DNA from: Bacteroidota bacterium
GTDB lineage: Bacteria; Bacteroidota; Bacteroidia; Palsa-948
Reading direction: 5' to 3'
NCBI GenBank assembly: GCA_023251675.1
Contig: JAHEYJ010000017.1
Location: forward strand, 1 to 34,663
DNA length: 34,663 bases
Positions 1-7,877 of this stretch are shown here, piece by piece (positions within the stretch are counted from its first letter, which is position 1; each line of letters starts with the position of its first letter). The notes beneath the pieces are model-generated. The model was given only the letters and a program-made list of their open reading frames with translations. It was not told where the DNA came from and did not search any database. The position numbers and the translations under genes are program-made.

Positions 1-462
1 TTTTTCATACTGGCCGATACGTTGTCAATTGTAGGAAAGCTCTCGTTGCTCCTTTCGGCGCTAACCTGTTTGATTTACTTTATTAAGAGAAGAATAGCCG
101 TTCGGCAGCTCTCGGTTATCTTCCCGACCTGGGCCTGCGGTTTTACATCGGTCAACACCCGGATGCAGTATACGGGAAAATCCTTTTCTAAATCACTTGC
201 GAAACTATTCAGCTTTATAACGACGGAAGAAAAAAAATACCGTGAGCTTGACACCAACGTCATTTTTCCTGAACCACGGGCGTATCGTTCTCATTACCTG
301 GAGTTTTTTGAGAAAACATTTTTTGACCGTATCAATAACAGGGTCATTGGGTTTTTTAATTATTTTACCTTTATTCATAACGGAAAAATACAGATGTATG
401 TTTTGTACGGATTTTTTTTTATTGTTGCATTGATTGTAGCCACATTTTTTAACCTCTTGTAA
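1..462 (+). CDS. hyfB: HyfB/NuoL-like antiporter subunit, C-terminal fragment (5' end outside window)
   Basis: The reading frame is open from base 1 and ends at TAA 460-462, so about 153 C-terminal residues of a larger membrane protein are visible. They hold one membrane segment, a cytoplasmic stretch with the motif PTWACGF and MQYTGKSF, and a final membrane segment after NGKIQMYVLYG. The same order of motifs (PTWGCGY, FQYTANSF, NGNPQFYILYG) closes the next gene, so the two are paralogues in tandem. HyfB/HycC proteins carry this kind of TWxCGY...MQYT tail after the proton-pumping helices. The next gene begins one base after the stop, which indicates cotranscription and coupled translation. 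The pumping core itself lies outside the window. The assignment rests on the tail similarity and gene context. Confidence 0.8.
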   Translation, partial: FFILADTLSIVGKLSLLLSALTCLIYFIKRRIAVRQLSVIFPTWACGFTSVNTRMQYTGKSFSKSLAKLFSFITTEEKKYRELDTNVIFPEPRAYRSHYLEFFEKTFFDRINNRVIGFFNYFTFIHNGKIQMYVLYGFFFIVALIVATFFNLL

Positions 463-463
463 A

Positions 464-2500
464 TTGAGTTTGAGCCTGGACATCATCGTCATTACAATTA
501 TCTTCATCCTCCTGACCGTGGCGGTAAAAGAAGGATGGAAAGGAAGTAGTGCCCTTTTAGCCGTACTGATCAATGCAGGGATCAGCTCCTATGTGGCAAT
601 TAAGGTCATTACGGGCCAGCCTTATCAGGAACTATTTCACGGCAGTTCTGTGTTCGGCGAGGTGCCGGTCCGGATCGATGCTTTATCCGCCTGGTTTATC
701 CTGGTAATGAATTTTACAATGCTTACCGGGATATTGTATGGAAGGCAATACATGAAGCAGTATGAAAAACAATCCGACGGGTCTCAACGGAGCAATCTTA
801 CGCTTCATTTTGTAAGTTATATCGGCATTCACTTTGCCATGATCGGAATCTACTGTGTGCAGAATTCCCTGGCTTTCCTTTGTGTCTGGGAAATGATGGC
901 CATCTGTTCCTTCCTGCTTGTCATTTTTGAACATCAGAAGATGGAAACCCTCAAAGCAGGCATTTACTATTTGGTGCAGTCTCACATCGGAATTGTTTTT
1001 TTTATGCTAGGATTTATCTGGGTGAGTTCCCAAACCGGATCGTATGATTTTAATGCCATCGGCCAATACAGCGCATCCGTTACACCGGCGGTCAGCTTTA
1101 TTCTCTTTCTGTGTTTCTTTATCTCATTTGCCATTAAAGCCGGGTTTGTTCCTTTTCATACATGGCTTCCGTATGCACATCCGGCAGCGCCCTCGCATGT
1201 ATCCGGCGTGATGTCGGGTGTTATCATCAAGCTTGGAATTTTTGGAATCCTCAGAATGTTGCTGCTGATAAAAGGAAATTATATCCTGATGGGCTATACC
1301 ATTCTTATTATATCCGTAATTTCCGGAGTATACGGTGTGATGCTGGCAATCGTTCAGCACAACGTAAAAAGACTATTGGCCTATCACAGCATAGAAAATA
1401 TCGGGATCATTGGTATGGGCATCGGGCTCGGTACCATTGGGCTCGGATCAAGTAATTCTTATCTGGCTTTTGCCGGTTTTGCCGGCGCCTTACTGCATAC
1501 GCTCAATCATTCTCTTTTCAAATCTCTTTTATTTTACTGTGCCGGAACAATTTATCAAGCCACCCACACGATGGATATAGAGCGGCTCGGAGGGTTGATA
1601 AAAAAAATGCCCCAGACAGCAATTTTGTTTTTGATCGCCGCGTTGGCCATCTGCGGCCTGCCTCCGTTCAATGGTTTCATCTCTGAATTTCTTATTTATT
1701 CAGGTTTGTTCAATGGGATCGATTCAAATCATCTGACGGTATCCCTGATCATGATTTTTTCCGTTTTTGGTTTGGTTCTCATTGGCGGACTGGCAATGCT
1801 TTGTTTTACGAAAGCATTCGGGATAATTTTTTTGGGAAAGGAACGCCTGCCGTATCATCTGCCTATACACGATGCAGGGGTATTCCAGCTCTTTCCAAAA
1901 TATTTAATTGCATTAATCATTATGGCCATTGGAGTGATGCCGCAATTATTCATTCGTGTGATCGCAAAACCTGTCGGGCTTTTCACGGGTCAAACAATAA
2001 TTAATTCTCAGGGTATGGAATTCACATCCCTGCTTCAAACGGTCAGCATGGCTGTGTGTGGATTTATTCTTCTTGCGCTCATTGTTTTATGGATACGTAA
2101 AACAGCCGTTGCTTCAAAAAACAAAGTAGTGGCTCCCACATGGGGTTGCGGCTATGGCGTTCCTTCATCTGCATTTCAATATACAGCCAACTCGTTTGTC
2201 CGTTCCTACCGGAAATTAGTGAAACCCATCTTGATGATGAATAAAAAAGAAAATGGGATGGAAGGTGTATTCCCCAATCCTGTTTTGTCCGCAACCCATC
2301 CGTACGACAAACTGGAAGCTGTTTTTATTGATATCCCGATAAAACACCTGAGAGCATTTATGGGAAGATTTAAATTTCTGCAAAACGGAAATCCGCAATT
2401 TTACATTTTGTATGGGGTTATTTTTATTTTTGCTGTCATTACTTTTCCGTTGGTGATAGATGCTGTAACGTATGTAATTGAACTTTTTAAACAGCTGTGA
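464..2500 (+). CDS. hyfB: HyfB-like proton-translocating antiporter subunit
   Basis: This 678-residue polytopic membrane protein is related to HyfB of hydrogenase-4 and NuoL/NuoM of complex I, and should form an ion-pumping arm. Pump residues are in place: a glutamate in CVWEMMAICSF (near residue 143), a lysine in AIKAGFVPFHTWLP (near 224), a lysine in NVKRLLAYHSIENIG (near 300), the histidines of LLHTLNHSLFKSLLF, and a glutamate in FISEFLIY. The C-terminal 150 residues repeat the tail of the preceding gene. No ATG lies near the start. The first in-frame start is TTG 464 (a second TTG is at 470), one base after the upstream stop, and the first internal Met is 80 residues in, so a TTG start is the reasonable choice. 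It is separated by one base from hyfC downstream. Confidence 0.92.
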   Translation: MSLSLDIIVITIIFILLTVAVKEGWKGSSALLAVLINAGISSYVAIKVITGQPYQELFHGSSVFGEVPVRIDALSAWFILVMNFTMLTGILYGRQYMKQYEKQSDGSQRSNLTLHFVSYIGIHFAMIGIYCVQNSLAFLCVWEMMAICSFLLVIFEHQKMETLKAGIYYLVQSHIGIVFFMLGFIWVSSQTGSYDFNAIGQYSASVTPAVSFILFLCFFISFAIKAGFVPFHTWLPYAHPAAPSHVSGVMSGVIIKLGIFGILRMLLLIKGNYILMGYTILIISVISGVYGVMLAIVQHNVKRLLAYHSIENIGIIGMGIGLGTIGLGSSNSYLAFAGFAGALLHTLNHSLFKSLLFYCAGTIYQATHTMDIERLGGLIKKMPQTAILFLIAALAICGLPPFNGFISEFLIYSGLFNGIDSNHLTVSLIMIFSVFGLVLIGGLAMLCFTKAFGIIFLGKERLPYHLPIHDAGVFQLFPKYLIALIIMAIGVMPQLFIRVIAKPVGLFTGQTIINSQGMEFTSLLQTVSMAVCGFILLALIVLWIRKTAVASKNKVVAPTWGCGYGVPSSAFQYTANSFVRSYRKLVKPILMMNKKENGMEGVFPNPVLSATHPYDKLEAVFIDIPIKHLRAFMGRFKFLQNGNPQFYILYGVIFIFAVITFPLVIDAVTYVIELFKQL

Positions 2501-2501
2501 A

Positions 2502-3416
2502 ATGAGGATACTGAGTTTACTTCTGATAATCGCTTCCAGTTTGTTTTTTACGGGGATCGTGATCCGTACCAAAAGTATTTTTTCCGGAAGAAAGGGGCCG
2601 GGTATTTTTCAGCCCCTGAAGGATGTGTGGAGGTTATTCAGAAAAGGAGCTGTATACAGCGAAACTAGCAGTTTTATTTTTCAGATCGCTCCCAGTATTT
2701 ATTTCGCTTCCGTGCTGATGGCGATCCTGTTTATTCCTTTCGGCGAGTTCCCGGGCGTGATTTCTTTTAATGGTGATTTTGTCTTTTTTGCCTACGTGCT
2801 TGCACTTGGAAAGTTCTTCAGCATCCTTTCCGCCCTGGATACGGGCAGCAGCTTTGGAGGAATGGGAGCGAGCCGGGAAGCGCTTTATTCGTTATTGGTG
2901 GAGCCCGCGTTTTTTATTTTGATGGGTTCATTCGCACTGCTCACCGGGCATACATCCTTCCATGAAATATTTAATGCGCTCCATTTCGGCTCCTACATAT
3001 CCTACGCAATCGGCACACTGGCCGCCTTCCTGCTGGTGATTATTGCCATGATTGAGAACAGCCGGATGCCGGTTGATGATCCGAAAACGCATCTTGAATT
3101 GACCATGATACATGAAGTGATGATCCTTGACAACAGCGGGTTTGATCTCGGATTGATCCTGTATGCGACCAACCTCAAGTTTGCCATGTACGGCGCCATC
3201 ATTGCCAATCTGTTTTTTACCCCCGGGCATGAATTGTATTATTCCATTCCTATTTTTATGGGGATCCAGGTTTTGTTCGCCGGGGTGGTCGGAGGAATTG
3301 AATCGTTTATGGCAAGGTTCAGAATGAATCATAATCCCCAGTTTATTTTCACGCTGACTTCTATTTCACTGCTGATATTTTTAGGTGTGTTGCTGATGCT
3401 GGGAAAAATCATTTAA
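2502..3416 (+). CDS. hyfC: HyfC/NuoH-like membrane anchor subunit
   Basis: A 304-residue membrane protein of the NuoH/HyfC/EchB family, the subunit that joins the peripheral electron-transfer arm to the pumping subunits. Visible family signatures are GRKGPGIFQPLKDVWRLFRK (residues about 30-50), the loop GMGASREALYSLLVEPAF, and the acidic cytoplasmic loop MIENSRMPVDDPKTHLELTM followed by IHE, which carries the conserved glutamates thought to lie on the quinone/ion path. The frame extends upstream to TTG 2478, but ATG 2502 one base after the hyfB stop gives the normal N-terminus and is preferred. It is followed by hyfE after 19 bases. Length is normal for the family. Confidence 0.93.
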   Translation: MRILSLLLIIASSLFFTGIVIRTKSIFSGRKGPGIFQPLKDVWRLFRKGAVYSETSSFIFQIAPSIYFASVLMAILFIPFGEFPGVISFNGDFVFFAYVLALGKFFSILSALDTGSSFGGMGASREALYSLLVEPAFFILMGSFALLTGHTSFHEIFNALHFGSYISYAIGTLAAFLLVIIAMIENSRMPVDDPKTHLELTMIHEVMILDNSGFDLGLILYATNLKFAMYGAIIANLFFTPGHELYYSIPIFMGIQVLFAGVVGGIESFMARFRMNHNPQFIFTLTSISLLIFLGVLLMLGKII

Positions 3417-3435
3417 TTATTATAAGGTAACAACT

Positions 3436-4065
3436 ATGGCCAATATTCTTCTGATCACTTTCCTGATAAGCCTCATTTATATCGGTGTGGCAAAGCGGCT
3501 TTATACGTACATAACGCTGCTTGCCTTCCAGGGAATTGTACTGTTTGGAGTAGCCTTCATTGAGTTGATAGAAATAAATACGATCAACCTGATTTTTATT
3601 TTATTTGAAACCATCGTGTTTAAAACCATCGCCATTCCATTGTTTCTGAATTACACCATTAATAAGAACAACATTACACGTGAAGCGGAGCCTTTCCTTC
3701 CTAATTTCATTTCGGTGGTGATTATCACCATTATCATTCTGGGATCATTCCTGCTGTCGAATACCATACACGATCAGCACCTTCAGAAAATATTTTTCAT
3801 TGTTGCCGTATCTGCCTTGTTTACCGGGCTTTTCATCATCGCAACCCGCAGAAAGATCATCACGCATGTAATGGGGTTCCTGGTAATTGAAAACGGCGTA
3901 TTTATCCTGTCGCTCGCGGTAGGAAATGAAATGCCAATGCTGGTCAATATTGGAATCCTGCTTGATATTTTTGTCGGGGTCCTTCTGCTCGGCATTTTTG
4001 TAAACAAGATCGGGGATGTTTTAAAAGAGCAGGATGTTGAACAATTGAGAAAATTAAGGGATTGA
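3436..4065 (+). CDS. hyfE: HyfE-like small membrane subunit (NuoK-related)
   Basis: A 209-residue hydrophobic protein with about six or seven membrane helices, matching HyfE of hydrogenase-4, whose core resembles NuoK/MrpC. The stretch VMGFLVIENGVFILSLAVG (around residues 145-165) is the NuoK-like segment with the membrane-buried glutamate, and MLVNIGILLDIFVGVLLLGI is the next helix. An earlier glutamate pair, FIELIEINTINLIF, is also typical. Position between hyfC and hyfF is the standard order in HyfB-C-E-F-G-I clusters. ATG 3436 is the only sensible start. The C-terminus is charged and cytoplasmic (DVLKEQDVEQLRKLRD). Confidence 0.88.
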   Translation: MANILLITFLISLIYIGVAKRLYTYITLLAFQGIVLFGVAFIELIEINTINLIFILFETIVFKTIAIPLFLNYTINKNNITREAEPFLPNFISVVIITIIILGSFLLSNTIHDQHLQKIFFIVAVSALFTGLFIIATRRKIITHVMGFLVIENGVFILSLAVGNEMPMLVNIGILLDIFVGVLLLGIFVNKIGDVLKEQDVEQLRKLRD

Positions 4066-4100
4066 TAAAAAGATTTTGAGAATTTGAAAATGAAAAAGTT

Positions 4101-5528
4101 ATGATCGGAGCCTATTTACTCGGTGCATTTGTTTTTAGTTTGTTATTATTTCTAAATAGAAATAAGTTATTGAATTACCTGCTGGTGGCCGGATTCCTTG
4201 TACTGCAATGGGTGTTCACCGTCTATGAATACAATCATTTAAATACCGAAGAGCTTGGGTATTTTATTCCCGATTCTCTTGCCGTCATCTTTCTGATCGT
4301 ATTAAGCATTGTTGCCGTTCCGGCGTTTTATCACAGTTATATTTATTTCAAGCACAATCGTGATATTCCCCGTGAACGCGCCATTTATCATGCCGCCATG
4401 GTTGTATTGATCGCGGCACTGAGTGCGGCCTATTTGTCAAGCCATATCGGCATCACCTGGATCTTTGTTGAACTGACCACCCTGAGCGCCACCGCGCTCA
4501 TCTATCACCGGAGAAATTTGCGCACGCTGGAAGGAACCTGGAAATATATTTTTGTCTGCTCCATCAGCATTACGCTGGTGTTCATTGGAATCCTTTTCCT
4601 CACTCTTGCATTGCAGGAGGAAGGACTGAAAAATCTTTCTTACCAGGCATTGATGAATAAAGCTTCGGTGCTGAACGTATTTTGGCTCAAACTGGCATTC
4701 CTGTTCATCTTCACAGGTTACACTTCTAAAGCCGGATTGGTCCCGATGTACACTGCCGGCATTGATGCAAAAGATAAAGCGCCTTCTCCGGCCGGAGCGC
4801 TCATTGGCAGTGTGCTGATGAACGTAGGCTTCTTCGGCATCTTTCGTTTTTATGAGATCATCAGCCACACTTCCATCTTCAATTGGGCCAACAAGATCAT
4901 GCTTATCTCCGGGGCGCTTTCTGTTTTTGTGGCTACCGTGTATATGCTTCGCGTGAAAAATATTAAACGCATGCTGGCCTATTCGGGTGTAGAGCATATG
5001 GGATTGGTTGTACTCGGACTTGCCTGCGGAGGCATTGGCCGGTATGCGGCGATCCTGCACCTGGTACTTCATTCATTCGCAAAGCCAACCTTATTTTTTC
5101 AAATCGGCCAGGTGTACCGGGTGTATCAAAGTAAAAACATTTATAATATCGGGAATTATTTCAAGTACAATATTACCGGGGCATTGGTACTGCTGTTTGC
5201 CTATTTCATTGTCACCGCCATGCCTCCGTCCGGGATGTTTATCAGTGAGTTCCTGATCTTCCGCGCTATGTTCGAATCCGGAAATACCTGGCTGTTAGTT
5301 GTTATTTTACTGCTGCTGACTCTCATTATCTGGTCGTTCGGGAAAACTATTTTTAAAATGCTGTTTACCAGGCCGATTGGTTTTAATGAAGAGAATGTTG
5401 AAAAGATCCCTGTGGTTGAATCGCTCAGCCAGTTTATTCTTTTGGCGATGGTGATTTACCTTGGACTTAATCCTCCTTCCGAATTTATTAACCTGATCAA
5501 CACAGCGATCAGTAATTTACCTCTTTGA
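4101..5528 (+). CDS. hyfF: HyfF-like proton-translocating antiporter subunit (NuoM/N-like)
   Basis: A 475-residue polytopic protein of the NuoL/M/N-Mrp antiporter family and the third antiporter-like subunit of this cluster. Pump residues are kept: Glu in WIFVELTTLSATALI, Lys in YTSKAGLVPMYTAG, the motif DAKDKAPSPAGALIGSVLMN, Lys in KNIKRMLAYSGVEHMG, His in LHLVLHSFAKPTLFF and Glu in FISEFLIFRAMF. Unlike the HyfB-type genes it has no long C-terminal tail. The stop (5526-5528) lies two bases before the hyfG ATG at 5531, so translation is probably coupled. A 35-base gap separates it from hyfE. Confidence 0.92.
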   Translation: MIGAYLLGAFVFSLLLFLNRNKLLNYLLVAGFLVLQWVFTVYEYNHLNTEELGYFIPDSLAVIFLIVLSIVAVPAFYHSYIYFKHNRDIPRERAIYHAAMVVLIAALSAAYLSSHIGITWIFVELTTLSATALIYHRRNLRTLEGTWKYIFVCSISITLVFIGILFLTLALQEEGLKNLSYQALMNKASVLNVFWLKLAFLFIFTGYTSKAGLVPMYTAGIDAKDKAPSPAGALIGSVLMNVGFFGIFRFYEIISHTSIFNWANKIMLISGALSVFVATVYMLRVKNIKRMLAYSGVEHMGLVVLGLACGGIGRYAAILHLVLHSFAKPTLFFQIGQVYRVYQSKNIYNIGNYFKYNITGALVLLFAYFIVTAMPPSGMFISEFLIFRAMFESGNTWLLVVILLLLTLIIWSFGKTIFKMLFTRPIGFNEENVEKIPVVESLSQFILLAMVIYLGLNPPSEFINLINTAISNLPL

Positions 5529-5530
5529 GC

Positions 5531-7051
5531 ATGGAAAACTACATTCGTATAAAAAATAACCAATCCGTTCCGCTTCAGGCCATTCCTGTATTGACGTACG
5601 AAGATTTCCTGGAGCAAAATACGGGGTTCATGCTGAATGAGGCGAATCATTGTGTTAATTATTATGGAGTTCCTCAGGGAGATAAACTGCAACTCATTTG
5701 TTGTATGGCAAATGACGTTGAACATGTCATTTATGTTTCCTCTTCTCTTATAGAAAAGCAGGCGGATCTGCCTTCTTTCACTGCGCGCCATCTTGCCTTT
5801 CACATTTTCGAAAGAGAGATTCATGAGAACTTCGGAGTGGGATACATCGACCATCCGTGGCTGAAACCGGTGCGCTATCCCTTTGATCGTACGGAGAAGG
5901 GATCTCAAATAAAGAATTATCCATTTTATAAGATAGAAAGTGAAGAACTGCACGAAGTCGGTGTTGGGCCGATTCATGCCGGGATCATTGAACCCGGTCA
6001 TTTTCGTTTCATTTGCAACGGCGAACAGATCCTGCATCTTGAAATTCAACTGGGCTACCAGCACAGGGGAATAGAAAAATTATTTTTAGATAATAAAAAA
6101 AACCTCCAGCGCGCTTCCCTTGCAGAATCCATAGCCGGAGATTCGGTGGCCGGCCATGCTGTCGCTTTTACAAACCTGTGGGAAAGCCTGTGCGGCTATA
6201 ATGCGGGAGCAGCGCTGCAATTTACCCGGACACTTGCACTGGAGTTAGAACGCATTGCCGTGCATACCGGGGATTTAAGCGCTATCTGCACCGACATCGC
6301 CTACCAATTGGGCAGTTCTGTATTCGGAAGATTAAGGACGCCTCTCATTAATTATTTCCAGATATGGTGCGGGAACCGACTGGCAAAGGGATTGATCAGG
6401 GCCGGAAAAAATAATTTTCATTTTACAAACGAATTGCGTGAACAGTTGCTGCAATTATTTGATGCGTATGAACCTGATTTCATTGAAATGTATAACGAGC
6501 TGAAAAGGCTGCCAAGCGCGTTGTCTCGACTGGAAAAAACAGGCATCATATCAAAAGAATTATCCGAAGAGATCGGGACGGTTGGGATGTCCGCCCGGGC
6601 GTCCGGTATCAACAGGGATGTGCGCTTTTCTCATCCGCACGATTTGTATTCCCGGCTGGATCATGAACCGGCTATCAAACATCATGGAGATGTTTATTCG
6701 CGCACCCAGATCCGCAAGGAAGAAATCCTGCAATCCATAGGATACATCAGGGAATTAATTCAGGCCATTCCTCACTCCGATTCCCAGATTCTGAAACGGG
6801 GAAACGAAGAGCGGGAGATAGGGGAGGTGGGGAGGGGACTTTTTGCAATTTCCTTAGTGGAAGGATGGAGGGGAGAGATTTGCCATTGTGCCATCACGAA
6901 TGAAAAAGGGGATCTGCAGCATTATAAAATAAAAGATCCCTCATTGCACAACTGGATGGCGCTGGCCTTGGCTGTACGCAATAATGAGATCTCTGATTTT
7001 CCAATATGTAATAAAAGTTTCAACTTATCTTATTGCGGCCATGATTTATAA
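5531..7051 (+). CDS. hyfG: HyfG-like large subunit (NuoC-NuoD fusion), NiFe ligands lost
   Basis: A 506-residue fusion of an N-terminal NuoC/30-kDa-like domain (about residues 1-130, with FHIFEREIHENFGVGYIDHP) and a NuoD/[NiFe]-hydrogenase large-subunit domain (about 140-506). It has the family landmark GYQHRGIEK (His178). The first NiFe motif, normally RxCGxC, reads ESIAGDSVAGH with Ala202 and Ser205 replacing both cysteines. The second, normally DPCxxC, reads SFNLSYCGHDL at the very C-terminus, with Asn498 and Tyr501 at the ligand positions and a single displaced Cys502. No NiFe centre can be bound, so it is a catalytically different subunit, as in Ehr complexes and complex I. The start could be TTG 5525, but ATG 5531 is preferred. 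Confidence 0.92.
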   Translation: MENYIRIKNNQSVPLQAIPVLTYEDFLEQNTGFMLNEANHCVNYYGVPQGDKLQLICCMANDVEHVIYVSSSLIEKQADLPSFTARHLAFHIFEREIHENFGVGYIDHPWLKPVRYPFDRTEKGSQIKNYPFYKIESEELHEVGVGPIHAGIIEPGHFRFICNGEQILHLEIQLGYQHRGIEKLFLDNKKNLQRASLAESIAGDSVAGHAVAFTNLWESLCGYNAGAALQFTRTLALELERIAVHTGDLSAICTDIAYQLGSSVFGRLRTPLINYFQIWCGNRLAKGLIRAGKNNFHFTNELREQLLQLFDAYEPDFIEMYNELKRLPSALSRLEKTGIISKELSEEIGTVGMSARASGINRDVRFSHPHDLYSRLDHEPAIKHHGDVYSRTQIRKEEILQSIGYIRELIQAIPHSDSQILKRGNEEREIGEVGRGLFAISLVEGWRGEICHCAITNEKGDLQHYKIKDPSLHNWMALALAVRNNEISDFPICNKSFNLSYCGHDL

Positions 7052-7062
7052 AAGAAATTACT

Positions 7063-7815
7063 ATGCTTGACAATGTGAAGATCCTGATTCATCAGGGAAA
7101 GCAATACATTCCTGATGTTAAGAACGCTGAGTTGCCCGGCGTTTTCAGAGGGAGGCCGGTTATCTCTAAGGAACAGGTGGATGAAAAGAGGTTATCTGAA
7201 CTTTGTCCGACTGGAGCCATTGCCTTCCATCCGATCCGCCTTGATCTGGGGAAATGTACTTTCTGTGGCGAGTGTGCTTTTGCTTTTCCCGGAAAAATAA
7301 AATTTACCAAAGATTACAAAATAGCGACAAACTATCGTGAAGGGTTAATTATTTCAGAAGGCGAAGAACAACTTATCGCGCTGAATCCTGAACTGATCCG
7401 AAAAGAGATCTCGAACTATTTCAGCGGATCATTAAAGTTAAGACAGGTTTCAGCGGGAGGCGACAATAGCTGCGAACTAGAGCTCAATGCCTGCGGGAAT
7501 GTGAATTTTGATATGGGAAGGTTCGGAATTGAATTTGTTGCATCGCCCCGTCATGCCGATGGGATTGTAATCACCGGCCCAATCACTGAAAATATGGCTG
7601 AACCGCTGCAGATCTGTTACGATGCCATCCCTGAACCGAAGATCATCATCCTCACCGGCACGGATGCGATCAGCGGAGGGATTTTTCAAAAAAGTAATGC
7701 CCTCAAACGGGGTTTTCTGGAAAAATATAAAATTGATCTGTATGTTCCAGGCAATCCTGTTCATCCACTCACCTTTATCAATGGCGTTTTGGACCTGATA
7801 CGGATCAGAAAATAA
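7063..7815 (+). CDS. hyfI: HyfI-like small subunit: ferredoxin-NuoB fusion with most cluster ligands lost
   Basis: A 250-residue fusion. Residues about 40-85 form a ferredoxin-like domain, and about 120-250 a NuoB/HyfI-like domain with FGIEFVASPRHADGIVITGP and GGIF. The ferredoxin part keeps four cysteines (Cys48 in LCPTGAI, then Cys65, Cys68 and Cys71 in CTFCGECAFAFP). That is exactly one [4Fe-4S] ligand set, while the set for the other cluster is gone (Phe75 replaces the last Cys). In the NuoB part, three of the four N2-type ligands are replaced: Asp134 and Cys137 stand for CxxC, Asp201 for the third and Asn231 (VPGNP) for the fourth. The proximal cluster is therefore probably absent. It is the last gene of the complex, 11 bases after hyfG. 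Confidence 0.88.
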   Translation: MLDNVKILIHQGKQYIPDVKNAELPGVFRGRPVISKEQVDEKRLSELCPTGAIAFHPIRLDLGKCTFCGECAFAFPGKIKFTKDYKIATNYREGLIISEGEEQLIALNPELIRKEISNYFSGSLKLRQVSAGGDNSCELELNACGNVNFDMGRFGIEFVASPRHADGIVITGPITENMAEPLQICYDAIPEPKIIILTGTDAISGGIFQKSNALKRGFLEKYKIDLYVPGNPVHPLTFINGVLDLIRIRK

Positions 7816-7826
7816 AATTTTATTTT
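7809..7826 (+). terminator. possible AT-only palindrome at the end of the Hyf/Ehr-like cluster
   Basis: AAAATAAAATTTTATTTT is a perfect 18-base palindrome overlapping the hyfI stop codon and followed by more T-rich sequence. It contains no GC pairs, so it would be a weak hairpin. It may mark the transcript end before the reductase gene, or be ordinary AT-rich spacer. Confidence 0.25.
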
Positions 7827-7857
7827 ATTTTACGGTGAAAGATTATATCGAATAGAT

Positions 7858-7865
7858 TATTTTTG
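7858..7865 (+). promoter_or_regulatory. Bacteroidota -7 promoter element upstream of the reductase
   Basis: TATTTTTG matches the Bacteroidota housekeeping -7 consensus TAnnTTTG exactly, 12 bases before ATG 7878. No clear TTTG-type -33 box is seen at the right distance. The leader would be only a few bases long. The match suggests that the reductase can be transcribed independently of the Hyf/Ehr-like cluster. Confidence 0.4.
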
Positions 7866-7877
7866 CGAACTAATTCT

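Noticed and set aside
2928-3332. Minus-strand frame of 134 codons inside hyfC
   Set aside because: Shadow of a strongly conserved membrane gene, with histidine-rich, non-protein-like composition.
4437-5072. Minus-strand frame of 211 codons inside hyfF
   Set aside because: The plus-strand gene has all pump motifs; the reverse frame shows no domain and has shadow-like composition.
7063-7815. Reading the ferredoxin/NuoB fusion as a normal hydrogenase small subunit
   Set aside because: Three of four proximal cluster ligands are replaced and the large subunit lacks its NiFe cysteines, so a functional hydrogenase is excluded on present sequence.
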